Positions 24,748-33,608 are shown, counted from the first letter of the stretch. The stretch is DNA of 64,000 nt from Streptomyces sp. WM6378 (GCF_001279695.1 NZ_LGDD01000013.1:1-64000), one strand, 5' to 3'. The notes: generated by a model not told the origin, from the sequence alone. Program-made: numbers and translations.

Positions 24748-26076
24748 ATGCCGGAGAGCGGCGGCCAGGACACCCAGGGCCACATATCGACCACGGCCGA
24801 CGCGAAGGCACCCGGTGCCGTCGCGAGCGCGGCCGTCCGCCGCACGAGTCTCCTGGTCACGCTGGTGCTCGGCGGGCTCACCGCGCTCCCGCCGCTCTCC
24901 ATGGACATGTACCTGCCGGCCCTGCCGGAGGTCACCGACGCGCTGCGCTCACCCGCCGCGACCGTCCAGCTCACCCTCACCGCGTGCCTGGCCGGCATGG
25001 CGCTCGGCCAGCTCGTCGTCGGCCCGATGAGCGACAAGTGGGGACGCCGCCGGCCGCTCCTCATCGGCATGGTCGTGTACGTCCTGGCCACCGCGGTCTG
25101 CGCCTTCGCGCCCAACGCCGAACTCCTCATCGGCTTCCGGCTGTTGCAGGGGCTGGCCGGCGCCGCGGGCATCGTGATCGCCCGCGCCGTGGTGCGCGAC
25201 CTCTACGACGGCGTCGAGATGGCCCGGTTCTTCTCCACCCTGATGCTGATCTCCGGCGTGGCTCCCGTGGTGGCCCCGCTGATCGGCGGACAGGTGCTGC
25301 GGCTGACCGACTGGCGCGGCGTCTTCGCCGTGCTGACCGTGATCGGCGTGCTGCTCACCGGCGTCGTGTGGAAGTGGCTGCACGAGACGCTGCCCGCGGA
25401 CCGGCGCCACTCCGGCGGCGTCGGAGAGGCCCTGCGCACCATGGGCGGCCTGCTGAAGGACCGGGTCTTCACCGGCTACATGCTCGCGGGCGGCCTCGCC
25501 TTCGCCGCCCTGTTCGCCTACATCGCTGCCTCGCCTTTCGTGGTGCAGAATCTGTACGGCGCTTCCCCGCAGACCTTCTCCCTGCTGTTCGGCCTGAACT
25601 CGGTCGGCCTGGTCGTCGTCGGCCAGATCAACGGCAAGCTGCTCATCGGCCGGGTCAGCCTGGACAAGGCGCTCGGCTTCGGGCTCGCCGTCATCACCCT
25701 GGCGGCGACGGCGCTGCTCCTCATGACCTCCGGCGTGTTCGGCGAGGTGGGCCTCGCGCCGATCGCGGCCGGTCTGTTCGTGCTCATGTCGGCGATGGGT
25801 CTCGCCCTGCCGAACACCAACGCCCTGGCCCTGATGCGCACCCCGAACGCGGCCGGTTCCGCCTCCGCGCTGCTCGGCACGTCCTCGTTCCTGGTCGGCG
25901 CGGTCGCATCGCCGCTGGTCGGCATCGCGGGCGAGGCGACGGCCGTGCCGATGGCGGTCGTCCAGCTCGCCTCGGCCGTCGCCGCCCTGCTCTGCTTCCT
26001 GCTCCTGTGCCGGCCCTGGCAGCGCAGGAACGAGTCCCTCGCGGCGGCGTCCGGGGACCCGGCGCGGCAAAAGTAG
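24748..26076 (+). CDS. Bcr/CflA-family multidrug efflux MFS transporter
   Basis: A 442-residue 12-helix transporter of the DHA1 Bcr/CflA branch. Family features are LPPLSMDMYLPALPEV in helix 1, QLVVGPMSDKWGRRRPLL (motif A), RLLQGLAGAAGIVIARAVVRD in helix 4 and PLIGGQVLRLTDWRGVFAVL in helix 5. Relatives export bicyclomycin, chloramphenicol or sulfonamides, usually as proton antiporters. ATG 24748 has AGGAGAG about 8 nt upstream. The Rsm22-type methyltransferase gene begins 9 bp after its stop and is probably co-transcribed. No regulator gene is adjacent. Confidence 0.92.
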   Translation: MPESGGQDTQGHISTTADAKAPGAVASAAVRRTSLLVTLVLGGLTALPPLSMDMYLPALPEVTDALRSPAATVQLTLTACLAGMALGQLVVGPMSDKWGRRRPLLIGMVVYVLATAVCAFAPNAELLIGFRLLQGLAGAAGIVIARAVVRDLYDGVEMARFFSTLMLISGVAPVVAPLIGGQVLRLTDWRGVFAVLTVIGVLLTGVVWKWLHETLPADRRHSGGVGEALRTMGGLLKDRVFTGYMLAGGLAFAALFAYIAASPFVVQNLYGASPQTFSLLFGLNSVGLVVVGQINGKLLIGRVSLDKALGFGLAVITLAATALLLMTSGVFGEVGLAPIAAGLFVLMSAMGLALPNTNALALMRTPNAAGSASALLGTSSFLVGAVASPLVGIAGEATAVPMAVVQLASAVAALLCFLLLCRPWQRRNESLAAASGDPARQK

Positions 26077-26085
26077 ACTCCTCCG

Positions 26086-27147
26086 GTGAACCCGGTGAAC
26101 CACTCCCTCCCTGTCCCGGACGTCCTGCGCTCGGCGCTCGCCGGACTGCTCGACGGTCTTCCTCCCTCGCAGGCCGCGGGCGCCGTCGACCGGCTGATCA
26201 GCCACTACCGCGGCGTCGTCCCCACCCACGCCCCGGTGCTGCGCGACCGCTCCGACGTCGCCGCCTACGCCGCGTACCGGATGCCCGCCACCTTCGAGGC
26301 GGTGCGCTCCGCGCTCGACGCGTTCCGGGACGCGACCGGGCGGTGGACGCCCGCCACGCACACCGACATCGGCGGCGGCACCGGCGCCGCGAGCTGGGCG
26401 GTCGCCGAGGCCTGGGAGGAGGCGGACACCCCCGTGGCCACCACCGTCCTGGACTGGGCGGAGCCCGCGCTCGCCATCGGCCGCGAACTCGCCGAGGCCT
26501 CCGGGCTGCCCGGCCTGCGCACCGCCCGCTGGGAACGCGCCCGCATCGGCTCGGCCCTCACCCTGGGCAACTGCGACCTCGTCACCGTCTCGTACGTCCT
26601 GAACGAGCTCACCCCCGACGACCGCCGCACCCTGGTCGACGCGGCAGCCGCGGCGGCCACCGGCGCCGTCGTCATCGTCGAGCCCGGCACCCCCGACGGC
26701 TACGCCCGCATCATCGAGGCGCGCGACCGCCTCATCGCGGCCGGCCTGCGCGTCGCCGCGCCCTGCCCGCACAGCGCCGCCTGCCCCATCGAGCCCGGCA
26801 CCGACTGGTGCCACTTCTCGGCCCGGGTCAGCCGCTCCTCGCTGCACCGCCAGGTCAAGGGCGGCTCACTGGCGTACGAGGACGAGAAGTTCAGCTACGT
26901 CGCCGCCAGCCTCCCCCAAGCTCTCAAGGAGCAGGGAGGGACCCCCATCACCCCCGAACCCGCCTCGGCTCGGGTCACCCGGCGGCCGCAGATCCGCAAG
27001 GGGCAGGTGCTGCTCGACCTGTGCACGGCCGAGGAGCAGCTGCGCCGCGAGACGGTCAGCAAGCGGCACGGTGCGCTGTACCGGGCGGCCCGGGATGCCG
27101 AGTGGGGCGACCCCTGGCCGCCCCACTCCGCTCAGTCGCCCTCCTAG
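26086..27147 (+). CDS. Rsm22-like small-ribosomal-subunit methyltransferase family protein
   Basis: A 353-residue SAM-dependent methyltransferase homologue of the mitochondrial Rsm22 family. The SAM-binding loop DIGGGTGAASWA is near residue 95, VSYVLNELT marks motif IV, and VEPGTPDGYARI motif V. A cysteine-rich segment CPHSAACP...WCHF followed by RSSLHRQVKGG is the family hallmark, possibly a metal centre. An in-frame 39-bp palindromic repeat at 26911-26949 adds LPQALKEQGGTPI after FSYVAAS. GTG 26086 is close behind the transporter stop. In mitochondria Rsm22 supports ribosome assembly; the bacterial role is unproven. Confidence 0.85.
   Translation: MNPVNHSLPVPDVLRSALAGLLDGLPPSQAAGAVDRLISHYRGVVPTHAPVLRDRSDVAAYAAYRMPATFEAVRSALDAFRDATGRWTPATHTDIGGGTGAASWAVAEAWEEADTPVATTVLDWAEPALAIGRELAEASGLPGLRTARWERARIGSALTLGNCDLVTVSYVLNELTPDDRRTLVDAAAAAATGAVVIVEPGTPDGYARIIEARDRLIAAGLRVAAPCPHSAACPIEPGTDWCHFSARVSRSSLHRQVKGGSLAYEDEKFSYVAASLPQALKEQGGTPITPEPASARVTRRPQIRKGQVLLDLCTAEEQLRRETVSKRHGALYRAARDAEWGDPWPPHSAQSPS
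26911..26949. repeat. 39-bp palindromic element, copy 2, in frame inside the Rsm22-like gene
   Basis: The minus strand begins GATGGGGGTCCCTCCCTGCTC and ends GAGAGCTTGGGGGAG, matching copies 1 and 3 except for a 6-bp shorter centre and a few substitutions. It contributes exactly 13 codons, LPQALKEQGGTPI, without a frameshift or stop. Confidence 0.85.
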
Positions 27148-27990
27148 TCAGGAACGCAGTTCCTGGGTGCAGCACTTCACGCTGCCGCCGCCCTTGAGCA
27201 GCTCGCCCAGGTCCATGCCGATCGGCTCGTACCCGCGGGCGCGCAGCGGGTCGAAGAGGCCGGTGGCACCGTGGGGGAGCAGGACGTGGAGTCCGTCGCT
27301 CACCGCGTTGAGCCCGAGCGCCGCAGCGTCCGGCTCCTCGGCGATCAGCGCGTGCGGGAACAGCCGGGACAGCACCGCCCGGCTGCCGGGCGAGAAGGCC
27401 GGCGGGTAGTACATGATCTCGTCGGCCGAGTCGTCCAGGACGCACAGGGCCGTGTCCAGGTGGTAGTAGCGCGGGTCGACGAGATCGAGCCCGATGACAG
27501 GGCGGCCAAAGAACTCCTGGGCCTCGTCGTGCGACAGCGGGCTGGACCGGAAGCCGCGCCCGGCCAGCAGGTACGAGTCGGTGACGGCGAAGTCGCCCTC
27601 GCCCTCGTTGATGTGCGAGGGCTCGTGGACGGCGGTGAAGCCGTGCGCCCGGAACCAGTCGAGGTGGACCTCGGCCTCCGCCGCGCGCTCGGGATGCGCG
27701 AAGCGGGCGCCGAGCACCCGGTTGTCGATCACGGTGGCCCCGTTGGCGGCGAAGACCATGTCGGGCAGCTCGGGACGGGGGTCGAGCAGCTCGACGGTGT
27801 GGCCGAGCGAGCGGTACCGGTCGCGCAGGTCCTCCCACTGGGCCAGGGCCAGCGGCAGGTCGACCGGCTTCTCGGGGTCCATCCAGGGGTTGATGGAGTA
27901 CGTGACCTTGAAGTGTGCCGGTGGGCACATCAGATAGCGCCGGGGTCGGGCGGTTCTCGGGGTGCTGAGGTCACGGGCTTCACGAGGCAA
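27148..27990 (-). CDS. amidinotransferase-family hydrolase (DDAH-like)
   Basis: A 280-residue pentein-fold enzyme. MCPPAHFKVTYSINPWM opens the domain; NEGEGDFAV and RYYHLDTALCVL carry the guanidino-binding acid and catalytic His, and the nucleophilic cysteine is in GGSVKCCTQEL at the C terminus. The nearest named activities are dimethylarginine dimethylaminohydrolase and ornithine/arginine-handling relatives, producing citrulline from modified arginine. The start is TTG 27990 with GAGGAG 6 nt before it; upstream frame is low-complexity. Its stop directly abuts that of the convergent methyltransferase gene (0 bp between). Confidence 0.85.
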   Translation of the reverse strand: MPREARDLSTPRTARPRRYLMCPPAHFKVTYSINPWMDPEKPVDLPLALAQWEDLRDRYRSLGHTVELLDPRPELPDMVFAANGATVIDNRVLGARFAHPERAAEAEVHLDWFRAHGFTAVHEPSHINEGEGDFAVTDSYLLAGRGFRSSPLSHDEAQEFFGRPVIGLDLVDPRYYHLDTALCVLDDSADEIMYYPPAFSPGSRAVLSRLFPHALIAEEPDAAALGLNAVSDGLHVLLPHGATGLFDPLRARGYEPIGMDLGELLKGGGSVKCCTQELRS

Positions 27991-28326
27991 TGAGGGCTCC
28001 TCACGGGCGACTTGGGCCGCACGGGTGCGCGGCCGCGTGCAGCCCATGGTCCGCCGTGACGGGCGTCCGCGCAGTGAACCGTCCGGGTATTTTTCCCCTG
28101 GCCCACCCCCTGGACCGCCTCCTGGGGCCCCGCCCCGGACCCGCCGCGGAATCGACCCGCGCCGCTCGCCCGGAGGCCGCCCGTTGGTCACGGGCGGGTC
28201 ATGTCACACACCCCGGATGTCCGGTGCGGTCACCCGGGGAGCAGGATGGTGGGACGATGTTCCTCGTGGACAAGAGTCCCTAGTGGATGAAAGTCCCTCG
28301 GGGTCGACGGTGAGGTGAGGGGATAG
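27991..28326. other. divergent gene-free spacer
   Basis: No gene seen in these 336 bp between divergent genes. It contains GGGTAT at about 28085, an isolated sigma-B-like -10 box without a well-spaced partner, and just before the prim-pol gene two GAGTCCCT / AAAGTCCCT repeats (about 28273 and 28290). The promoters of both flanking genes must be here. Confidence 0.5.
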
Positions 28327-29064
28327 ATGGGCGCTGAGTTCGGCCGTTCCCGCGGCGAGGAGAGCAAACTGTCCCGCTGGCTGCGCAGGCGGCCCAAGGA
28401 CGCTCCGGGCGCGGACCAGGGCCGGCTCGGCCTGCTGCTGGCCGTGGCCGCCGCCGACCTGCCCCTGGCGCCCGCCGCGTACCCCGTCGGCTACTCGTGT
28501 TCCTGCGAGCGGATGGGGTGTCCCACGCCCGCCCGCCACCCCGTCTCCTTCGCCTGGCAGACGCAGTCCACCACCGACCGCGCGCAGATCGAGCGCTGGG
28601 CGCTCGGCCAGCCCGAGGCCAACTTCATCACCGCGACCGGCATGGTCCACGACGTGCTCGACGTACCGCTCGAAGCGGGGCGCGAGGCGCTCGCCCGGCT
28701 CCTGTCCGAGGGGATCGACGTCGGGCCCGTCGCCGAGGCCGCCGGTGACGGCGACCACGGGCGGATGCTCTTCTTCACCGCGACCCGGGGTACGCCCGAG
28801 GACGAGGACGAGTGGTGGCCCTGCGAGCTCGACTGCCACCCCGAGACGATGGACGAGCATCCGGGGCTGCGGTGGCACTGCCGGGGGAGCTACGTCCTCG
28901 TACCGCCCGCGCGGCTGCCGGGGGAGCTTGAGGTGGGGTGGGTCCGGGGGCCGGAACACGCGCTGGTGGATCCGCTCACGCTGCTTGAGGCGCTGACGGA
29001 TGCGTGTGCGCGGTACGCGGGGGACGCGGGCCCCCACGCGGCAGCTTGGCCCCTGGGCCGGTAG
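28327..29064 (+). CDS. stand-alone bifunctional DNA primase/polymerase N-terminal-like protein
   Basis: A 245-residue protein resembling the prim-pol domain found at the start of plasmid and phage primases: YPVGYSCSCERMGCPTPARHPV is the cysteine-containing opening, QIERWALGQPEANFITATG the central helix-strand, and VLDVPLEAG the place of the catalytic acidic motif. Only one Asp remains there (LDVP, where active enzymes have DxD), and no helicase or primase C-terminal domain follows. It may be a non-catalytic relative. Actinomycete chromosomes commonly carry such single-domain genes. ATG 28327 follows GAGGTGAGGGG. Confidence 0.75.
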   Translation: MGAEFGRSRGEESKLSRWLRRRPKDAPGADQGRLGLLLAVAAADLPLAPAAYPVGYSCSCERMGCPTPARHPVSFAWQTQSTTDRAQIERWALGQPEANFITATGMVHDVLDVPLEAGREALARLLSEGIDVGPVAEAAGDGDHGRMLFFTATRGTPEDEDEWWPCELDCHPETMDEHPGLRWHCRGSYVLVPPARLPGELEVGWVRGPEHALVDPLTLLEALTDACARYAGDAGPHAAAWPLGR

Positions 29065-29066
29065 GA

Positions 29067-29205
29067 ACGCCGGACGGGCTGAAGATGCCCGCGCGGGCCA
29101 GTACCAACCCTGCTAGGGGCGCGGGGAACTGCGCGACCAGCCACGCACGGTCCGCAGTGGACATCGGGTTTAGGGGCGCGGGGAACTGCGCAATCAGTCC
29201 CCCGC
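29067..29205. repeat. intergenic repeat modules between convergent genes
   Basis: Reverse-oriented partial module B (GCCGGACGGGCTGAAGATGC, 29070 on) precedes two reverse copies of module A (GGGGCGCGGGGAACTGCGCG near 29118 and again near 29174). They fill the 147-bp gap between the converging prim-pol and lipoprotein genes, as at 14340, 35985 and 56600. Confidence 0.75.
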
Positions 29206-29211
29206 TGCGCG

Positions 29212-30192
29212 CTACTCGCCCTTCATCGCCACAACCCCCTGCACCCGGTTCGCCACCAGGACCTTGCCCTGGGGCGGGACCAGGGCCAGTTCGTTGGAGA
29301 TCCACTCCCTGGTCAGGGAGGATTTGACCTGGCCGGTCAGCAGGGCCTTCTCGTCGGGGGAGATGTCCAGGCGGACGCCCTTCGCGGCGGTCTGGCGCTC
29401 GAAGTGGCGGGCCGCGAAGAAGACCAGGGCCCGGTTGTCCGTGGTGCGCAGACCCAGCGGGGCGAAGTCGCCCTCGGTCAGGGGCTGGTCGAGGAACTGG
29501 CTGATCCGGCCGGACCGTACCGCGCTCTTCTGGCGGGCGTCGCGCCAGCCGCTGGTGTGCTCGCCGTCCGCGAACACGGGCGGCTTGCCGTCCTGGAGGT
29601 AGGAGGCGTAGTCCGCGCTCAAGTCCTTGGGGGCGACCGCGAGCGAGGGGTCGTCGGGGCTCACCGGCTCGGCCCAGCCGTCCCTGTCCGTCTTGAAGGC
29701 GGGGACGTCCTTGACGCCCAGGATGGAGAGGTAGGCGAGCTTCCACACCTGCTCGGGGCCGCTGCGTATGAAGAGCAGCAGCCAGCGGGTGTCGTTCGGG
29801 CCCTTGTCGTCCTGGTCACGGTTGGAGTCGGTGTCGGCGACGAACCAGCGCGGCCAGCCGGCCTGCTTGGGGATGGTGTACTTGGCGTCCGTCAGGGTCA
29901 GCGCCGAGTGCCGGGCGTTGCCGCCCGGGTTCGTCGCATGTGCGGCCGTGAAGCCCGCCTGCGTGGTGGCGCCGAACGCGCCGGTGACCCGGCCCGCGTC
30001 CAGGGCCGGGTCGTACGCCTTGTCCGCCTTGTTGTAGGCGTCGGTGAACGCGGTGAGCGCCTCGGCGGCCTCAGCCTTCGTCGCCGACGGTACGACTTCC
30101 CGCTCCCCGTGCACCGTCACGCAGCCGCTCGCGGTCACCGTCAGTACGGTCACCGTCACGAGCCCCGCCGTCAGCCGACTCACCCTGCTCAT
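29212..30192 (-). CDS. secreted lipoprotein of unknown function, overlapping efeU
   Basis: A 326-residue exported protein with a clear signal and lipobox (LTVTASGC, Cys about residue 24). The mature part has no family I recognise; it alternates helix (AAEALTAFTDAYNKADKAY) with a folded beta-type domain and ends RVQGVVAMKGE. It is the last gene of the leftward efeOBU unit. ATG 30192 has AAGGCGG close upstream, and the efeU frame runs 122 bp past this start in another frame, so the two coding regions overlap heavily. A role in iron uptake would be guesswork. Confidence 0.75.
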   Translation of the reverse strand: MSRVSRLTAGLVTVTVLTVTASGCVTVHGEREVVPSATKAEAAEALTAFTDAYNKADKAYDPALDAGRVTGAFGATTQAGFTAAHATNPGGNARHSALTLTDAKYTIPKQAGWPRWFVADTDSNRDQDDKGPNDTRWLLLFIRSGPEQVWKLAYLSILGVKDVPAFKTDRDGWAEPVSPDDPSLAVAPKDLSADYASYLQDGKPPVFADGEHTSGWRDARQKSAVRSGRISQFLDQPLTEGDFAPLGLRTTDNRALVFFAARHFERQTAAKGVRLDISPDEKALLTGQVKSSLTREWISNELALVPPQGKVLVANRVQGVVAMKGE

Positions 30193-31045
30193 GAACCGCC
30201 TTCTGCCCCTCGACCCTCGTCGTCCCCTCGGACTTCCGGAACCCTACCGGGGCGAAGAACAACACGAGCGTGGGGATCAGGTACAGCGCCCAGACCGCGA
30301 CCTGGACGACGGTCGGATCGGGCTGGAAGTTGAAGACGCCCTTGAGCAGGGTGCCGTACCAGCTGTCCGGCTCGATCGTCGAACTGATGTCGAAGGCAAG
30401 GGAGTTGATGCCCGGCAGGAAGTCCGCCTCCTGGAGGTCGTGCACTCCATACGCGAGGACGCCCGCCGCGACGACCACCAGCATGCCGCCGGTCCACGTG
30501 AAGAACTTCGCCAAGTTGATCTTCAGGGCGCCGCGGTAGAACAGCCAGCCCAGGAACACCGCGGTGGCCAGGCCGAGCAGGGCGCCGATCATGGGCTCGG
30601 AGGTGCCGTTCTCGGAACCGGCGGCGTGCACCGAGGTCCACACGAACAGCGCGGTCTCCAGGCCCTCCCGGCCGACCGCGAGGAACGCGGTCGCGACCAG
30701 CGCGCCGGTGCCCATGCGCAGCGCCGAGTCGAGCTTGCCGTGGAGCTCGGTCTTCAGGTGCCGCGCGGTGCGCCGCATCCAGAACACCATCCAGGTGACC
30801 AGGCCGACGGCGACGATCGACAGCGAACCGCCGAGCGCCTCCTGGGCCTTGAACGTCATCTCCTGGGAGCCGAATTCGAGCCCGGCGCCGAACGCGAATG
30901 CCACGACGACGGCCACGCCCACACCGATCCACACCGGCTTCAGGGCGTCCCGGCGGTCGGTCTTCACCAGGTACGCGACCAGGATGCACACGACCAGGCT
31001 CGCTTCGAGACCCTCGCGCAGGCCGATCAGATAGTTGGCGAACAT
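30071..31045 (-). CDS. efeU: ferrous/ferric iron permease EfeU (FTR1 family)
   Basis: A 324-residue seven-helix permease with the two iron-binding REXXE motifs, REGLEASL at residues 8-15 and REGLETALF near 127. It is the membrane channel of the EfeUOB iron importer. The family part ends near FFAPVGFRKSEG; the last 47 residues are hydrophilic, lack resemblance, and overlap the next gene in a different frame, so the original stop codon appears to have been lost. ATG 31045 lies 9 bp after the efeB stop with GGGAGA before it. Probably iron-repressed through the box ahead of efeO. Confidence 0.93.
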   Translation of the reverse strand: MFANYLIGLREGLEASLVVCILVAYLVKTDRRDALKPVWIGVGVAVVVAFAFGAGLEFGSQEMTFKAQEALGGSLSIVAVGLVTWMVFWMRRTARHLKTELHGKLDSALRMGTGALVATAFLAVGREGLETALFVWTSVHAAGSENGTSEPMIGALLGLATAVFLGWLFYRGALKINLAKFFTWTGGMLVVVAAGVLAYGVHDLQEADFLPGINSLAFDISSTIEPDSWYGTLLKGVFNFQPDPTVVQVAVWALYLIPTLVLFFAPVGFRKSEGTTRVEGQKAVHEQGESADGGARDGDRTDGDRERLRDGARGAGSRTVGDEG

Positions 31046-31054
31046 GTCTCCCTC

Positions 31055-32317
31055 TCAGCCGAAGAGTCCCCGGCCCCACCAGTCGCCCTTGTCGCGGACG
31101 CCCGGCGGGACCGCGAAAATCGCCGAACCCACGTGCTGGATGTATTCGTTGAGCGCGTCATGGCGGGCCAGAGCGCGCTGGATCGGCAGGAACCCCTTGC
31201 GTACGTCGCGCTGGTAGGCCAGGAAGAACAGGCCCGCGTCCAGGCGGCCGAGGCCGTCCGTGCCGTCCGTGAAGGAGTAGCCGCGGCGCAGGATCCGGGC
31301 GCCGTCGTTGGAGTCGGGGTGCGCGAGGCGGACGTGGGCGGTCGGCTTCATCGCCTTCAGGAACGGTTCGTCGCGCTCCTTGGCCTTGCCGACCGGGGCG
31401 CCCTCGCCCTTGTCGCGGCCGAACACGTCCTCCTGCTCCTGGAGCGAGGTGCGGTCCCAGGTCTCGATGTGCATCCGGATGCGGCGGGCCACCAGGTAGG
31501 AGCCGCCGGTCATCCAGTCGCCGCCGTCCTTGGCGCCGACCCAGACGTGGTCGTCGAGGGCCTTGGCGTCGGTGCCCGAGACGTTCCGGGTGCCGTCCTT
31601 GAAGCCCATCATGTTGCGCGGGGTCTGCGCGTCCGGCGTCGTCGAGGACGTCTTGCCGAAGCCGAGCTGCGACCAGCGGATGGCGACCTTGCCCATGCCG
31701 ATGCGGGCCAGGTTGCGGATCGCGTGCACCGCGACCTGCGGGTCGTCCGCGCAGGCCTGCACGCACAGGTCGCCGCCGCTGCGCGCCGCGTCCAGGTTGT
31801 CGCCGGGGAACTGCTCGATGTCGACCAGCGCCTCGGGCCGCTTGCCTTCGAGGCCGAAGCGGTCCTTGGCGAAGAGGGAGGGGCCGACGCCGAAGGTCAG
31901 GGTCAGCCGGGACGGCTTGAGGCCGAGCGCCTCGCCGGTGTCGTCCGGCGGCGCCTCGGCGAGCCCGCCGTAGGCGCCCTCGCCGACCGGCTTGCCCTCG
32001 GTCATCGCGGCGGCCGCCGCCGTCCAGTCCTTGAGGAGCTGGACGAGTTCGGCGCGGTCCTTCGTCGTCACGTCGAAGGCGGCGAAGTGCAGCCGGTCCT
32101 GGACGGCGGTGGCTATGCCGGCCTGGTGGTCGCCGTGGAAGGGCACCGCGGCGCCCGTGTCGGCGGCGGGCACGGCGTCGCTGCCGCCGCCCTTGACGAG
32201 GGCGACAGTGCCGCCGGCCGCGGCCGCGCCGAGCGCGAGCCCCGCGCCGCCCCAGCCGAGCAGCGCCCGGCGCGAGGGGGCCCTGCCGGGGCCGGTGGCC
32301 TCGGTCGTTTCGCTCAT
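31055..32317 (-). CDS. efeB: EfeB deferrochelatase / DyP-type heme peroxidase
   Basis: A 420-residue Tat-exported heme peroxidase. The twin-arginine signal SRRALLGWGGAGLALG is followed by an Ala-rich cleavage region; the DyP hallmark GFKDGTRNVSG (distal Asp of GxxDG) is near residue 240 and the proximal histidine probably lies in the VHAIRNLARIG to RLAHPDSNDG region. EfeB homologues oxidise ferrous iron for uptake or release iron from heme. Middle gene of efeO-efeB-efeU, 26 bp after efeO. Given the decayed heme importer nearby, extracellular heme iron could still be used through this enzyme. Confidence 0.93.
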   Translation of the reverse strand: MSETTEATGPGRAPSRRALLGWGGAGLALGAAAAGGTVALVKGGGSDAVPAADTGAAVPFHGDHQAGIATAVQDRLHFAAFDVTTKDRAELVQLLKDWTAAAAAMTEGKPVGEGAYGGLAEAPPDDTGEALGLKPSRLTLTFGVGPSLFAKDRFGLEGKRPEALVDIEQFPGDNLDAARSGGDLCVQACADDPQVAVHAIRNLARIGMGKVAIRWSQLGFGKTSSTTPDAQTPRNMMGFKDGTRNVSGTDAKALDDHVWVGAKDGGDWMTGGSYLVARRIRMHIETWDRTSLQEQEDVFGRDKGEGAPVGKAKERDEPFLKAMKPTAHVRLAHPDSNDGARILRRGYSFTDGTDGLGRLDAGLFFLAYQRDVRKGFLPIQRALARHDALNEYIQHVGSAIFAVPPGVRDKGDWWGRGLFG

Positions 32318-32343
32318 GACGGATCTCCTCCTGGCTCCGGGCG

Positions 32344-33489
32344 TTACTTCGTGACGGCGGCGGCGAGCTTCGACAGCGGCTCGGCGAGCGCGTTCACCGT
32401 GTCGGAGAGCTGCTTGCGGTCACCCTCGCCGACCTTGTCGTACGAGGTGAAGTCGTAGGAGGTCTGGTCCGTGCGGTACTTGTCGAGCAGCGTGTTCAGG
32501 GCCGCGAACTGCTTGTCCAGCTCGGTGGTGAGCGCCGGGTCGTTCTTCGAGGCGACCGGCTTGAGCAGCTCGTACGCCTTCTGCGCGCCCTCGACGTTGC
32601 CCTTGAAGTCGGACAGGTCGGTGTGGCTGTAGCGGTCCTCCTCACCGGTGATCTTCCCGGTGGCGACCTCGTCGAGGAGCTCCTTGGCGCCGTTGGCCAT
32701 CGAGGTCGGGGTGATCTCGGCGGTGCCGACCCGCTTCTGCCAGTCCGCCAGGTCCTTGTCGAGCTGGGTGGCGAGGTCCTTCTCGTCCGGGCCGATCTTG
32801 TTGTCGGCCCAGAGGGACTTCTCCAGACGGTGCCAGCCGGTCCACTTCTGGCCCTTCTCCAGGCCGTCCTCGCGGGTGTCGGTCAACGGGTCGATGTCAC
32901 CGAAGGACTCGGCGACCGGCTCGGTGCGCTCCCAGCCCAGGCGCGAGGGGGCGAACGCCTTCTTGGCGGCCTCCAGGTCGCCGGCCCGCACCGCGTCGGT
33001 GAAGACCTTGACCTTGGGCAGCGTCTCGTCGGCCTGCTCCTGGGCGTACTTGCGGTACTCGGCGACGGCCGTGTCCAGCTGCGGGTTGCGCTTGACGGCG
33101 GCGCCGCCGGTGACGTTGACCTTCTGGCGGATGCCGTCGCCCTTCATGCCGGGCTTGCAGGCGACCTCGTAGGAGCCGGCCTTGACCTCGGCGGTGAGCT
33201 GCTGCTTGAGGCCCGGGCCTATGTTCTCGCGCTCGGCGACGATGCGGTCGTCGGGGAAGAGCAGGTAGACCTCGGTGACCTTGGAGCCCTTGTTCTCGAT
33301 GTCGAACTTGACGTGACCGGCGGGGAAGTCGGTCTTCGAGAGCTTGCAGGAGCTGTCGGTGGCGGTCACCTGGATCGCGTCACCGGCGCCACCCGACTTG
33401 GCGTCGCTCTTGTCGGCGCAGCCCGTGACGGCGGTCAGGGCCGCGACGGCAGCGGCGGCGGTGACTACGGAGGTACGGACGGGTCGCAT
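32344..33489 (-). CDS. efeO: EfeO iron-uptake lipoprotein (cupredoxin + M75 peptidase-like)
   Basis: A 381-residue exported protein: signal with lipobox VTGCADK, a cupredoxin-like N-terminal domain (ATDSSCKLSKTDFPAGHVKF ... SYEVACKPGMKGDG) and a helical imelysin/M75 domain with the HXXE iron ligand motif GWHRLEKSLW near residue 223. It hands iron to EfeU. First gene of the operon. Two overlapping iron-box-like sites at 33527-33560 lie just upstream of its start, so repression by DmdR/DtxR under iron sufficiency is likely. Confidence 0.94.
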   Translation of the reverse strand: MRPVRTSVVTAAAAVAALTAVTGCADKSDAKSGGAGDAIQVTATDSSCKLSKTDFPAGHVKFDIENKGSKVTEVYLLFPDDRIVAERENIGPGLKQQLTAEVKAGSYEVACKPGMKGDGIRQKVNVTGGAAVKRNPQLDTAVAEYRKYAQEQADETLPKVKVFTDAVRAGDLEAAKKAFAPSRLGWERTEPVAESFGDIDPLTDTREDGLEKGQKWTGWHRLEKSLWADNKIGPDEKDLATQLDKDLADWQKRVGTAEITPTSMANGAKELLDEVATGKITGEEDRYSHTDLSDFKGNVEGAQKAYELLKPVASKNDPALTTELDKQFAALNTLLDKYRTDQTSYDFTSYDKVGEGDRKQLSDTVNALAEPLSKLAAAVTK

Positions 33490-33526
33490 GCGGGCTCCAC
33501 GCTGGGTCAGGGTCGAACAGGTCGAC

Positions 33527-33560
33527 TGAGGCTGACCTAACTTAACCGAGCCTTACCTCA
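33527..33560 (-). promoter_or_regulatory. two overlapping iron-box-like sites before efeO
   Basis: On the minus strand, TTAAGTTAGGTCAGCCTCA (33545-33527) matches 14 of 19 bases of the DtxR consensus and TGAGGTAAGGCTCGGTTAA (33560-33542) matches 13 of 19. Overlapping weak sites can bind two dimers. They lie 38-71 bp upstream of the efeO start. Confidence 0.65.
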
Positions 33561-33608
33561 CCGATACCCACTGGGTGCGTGATTCAGCTCTCACCGGTCA
33601 CGGCCTGG

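Noticed and set aside
28080-28092. Possible sigma-B promoter (GGGTAT) in the 27991-28326 spacer
   Set aside because: A suitable GNNT -35 element at the usual spacing was not convincing.
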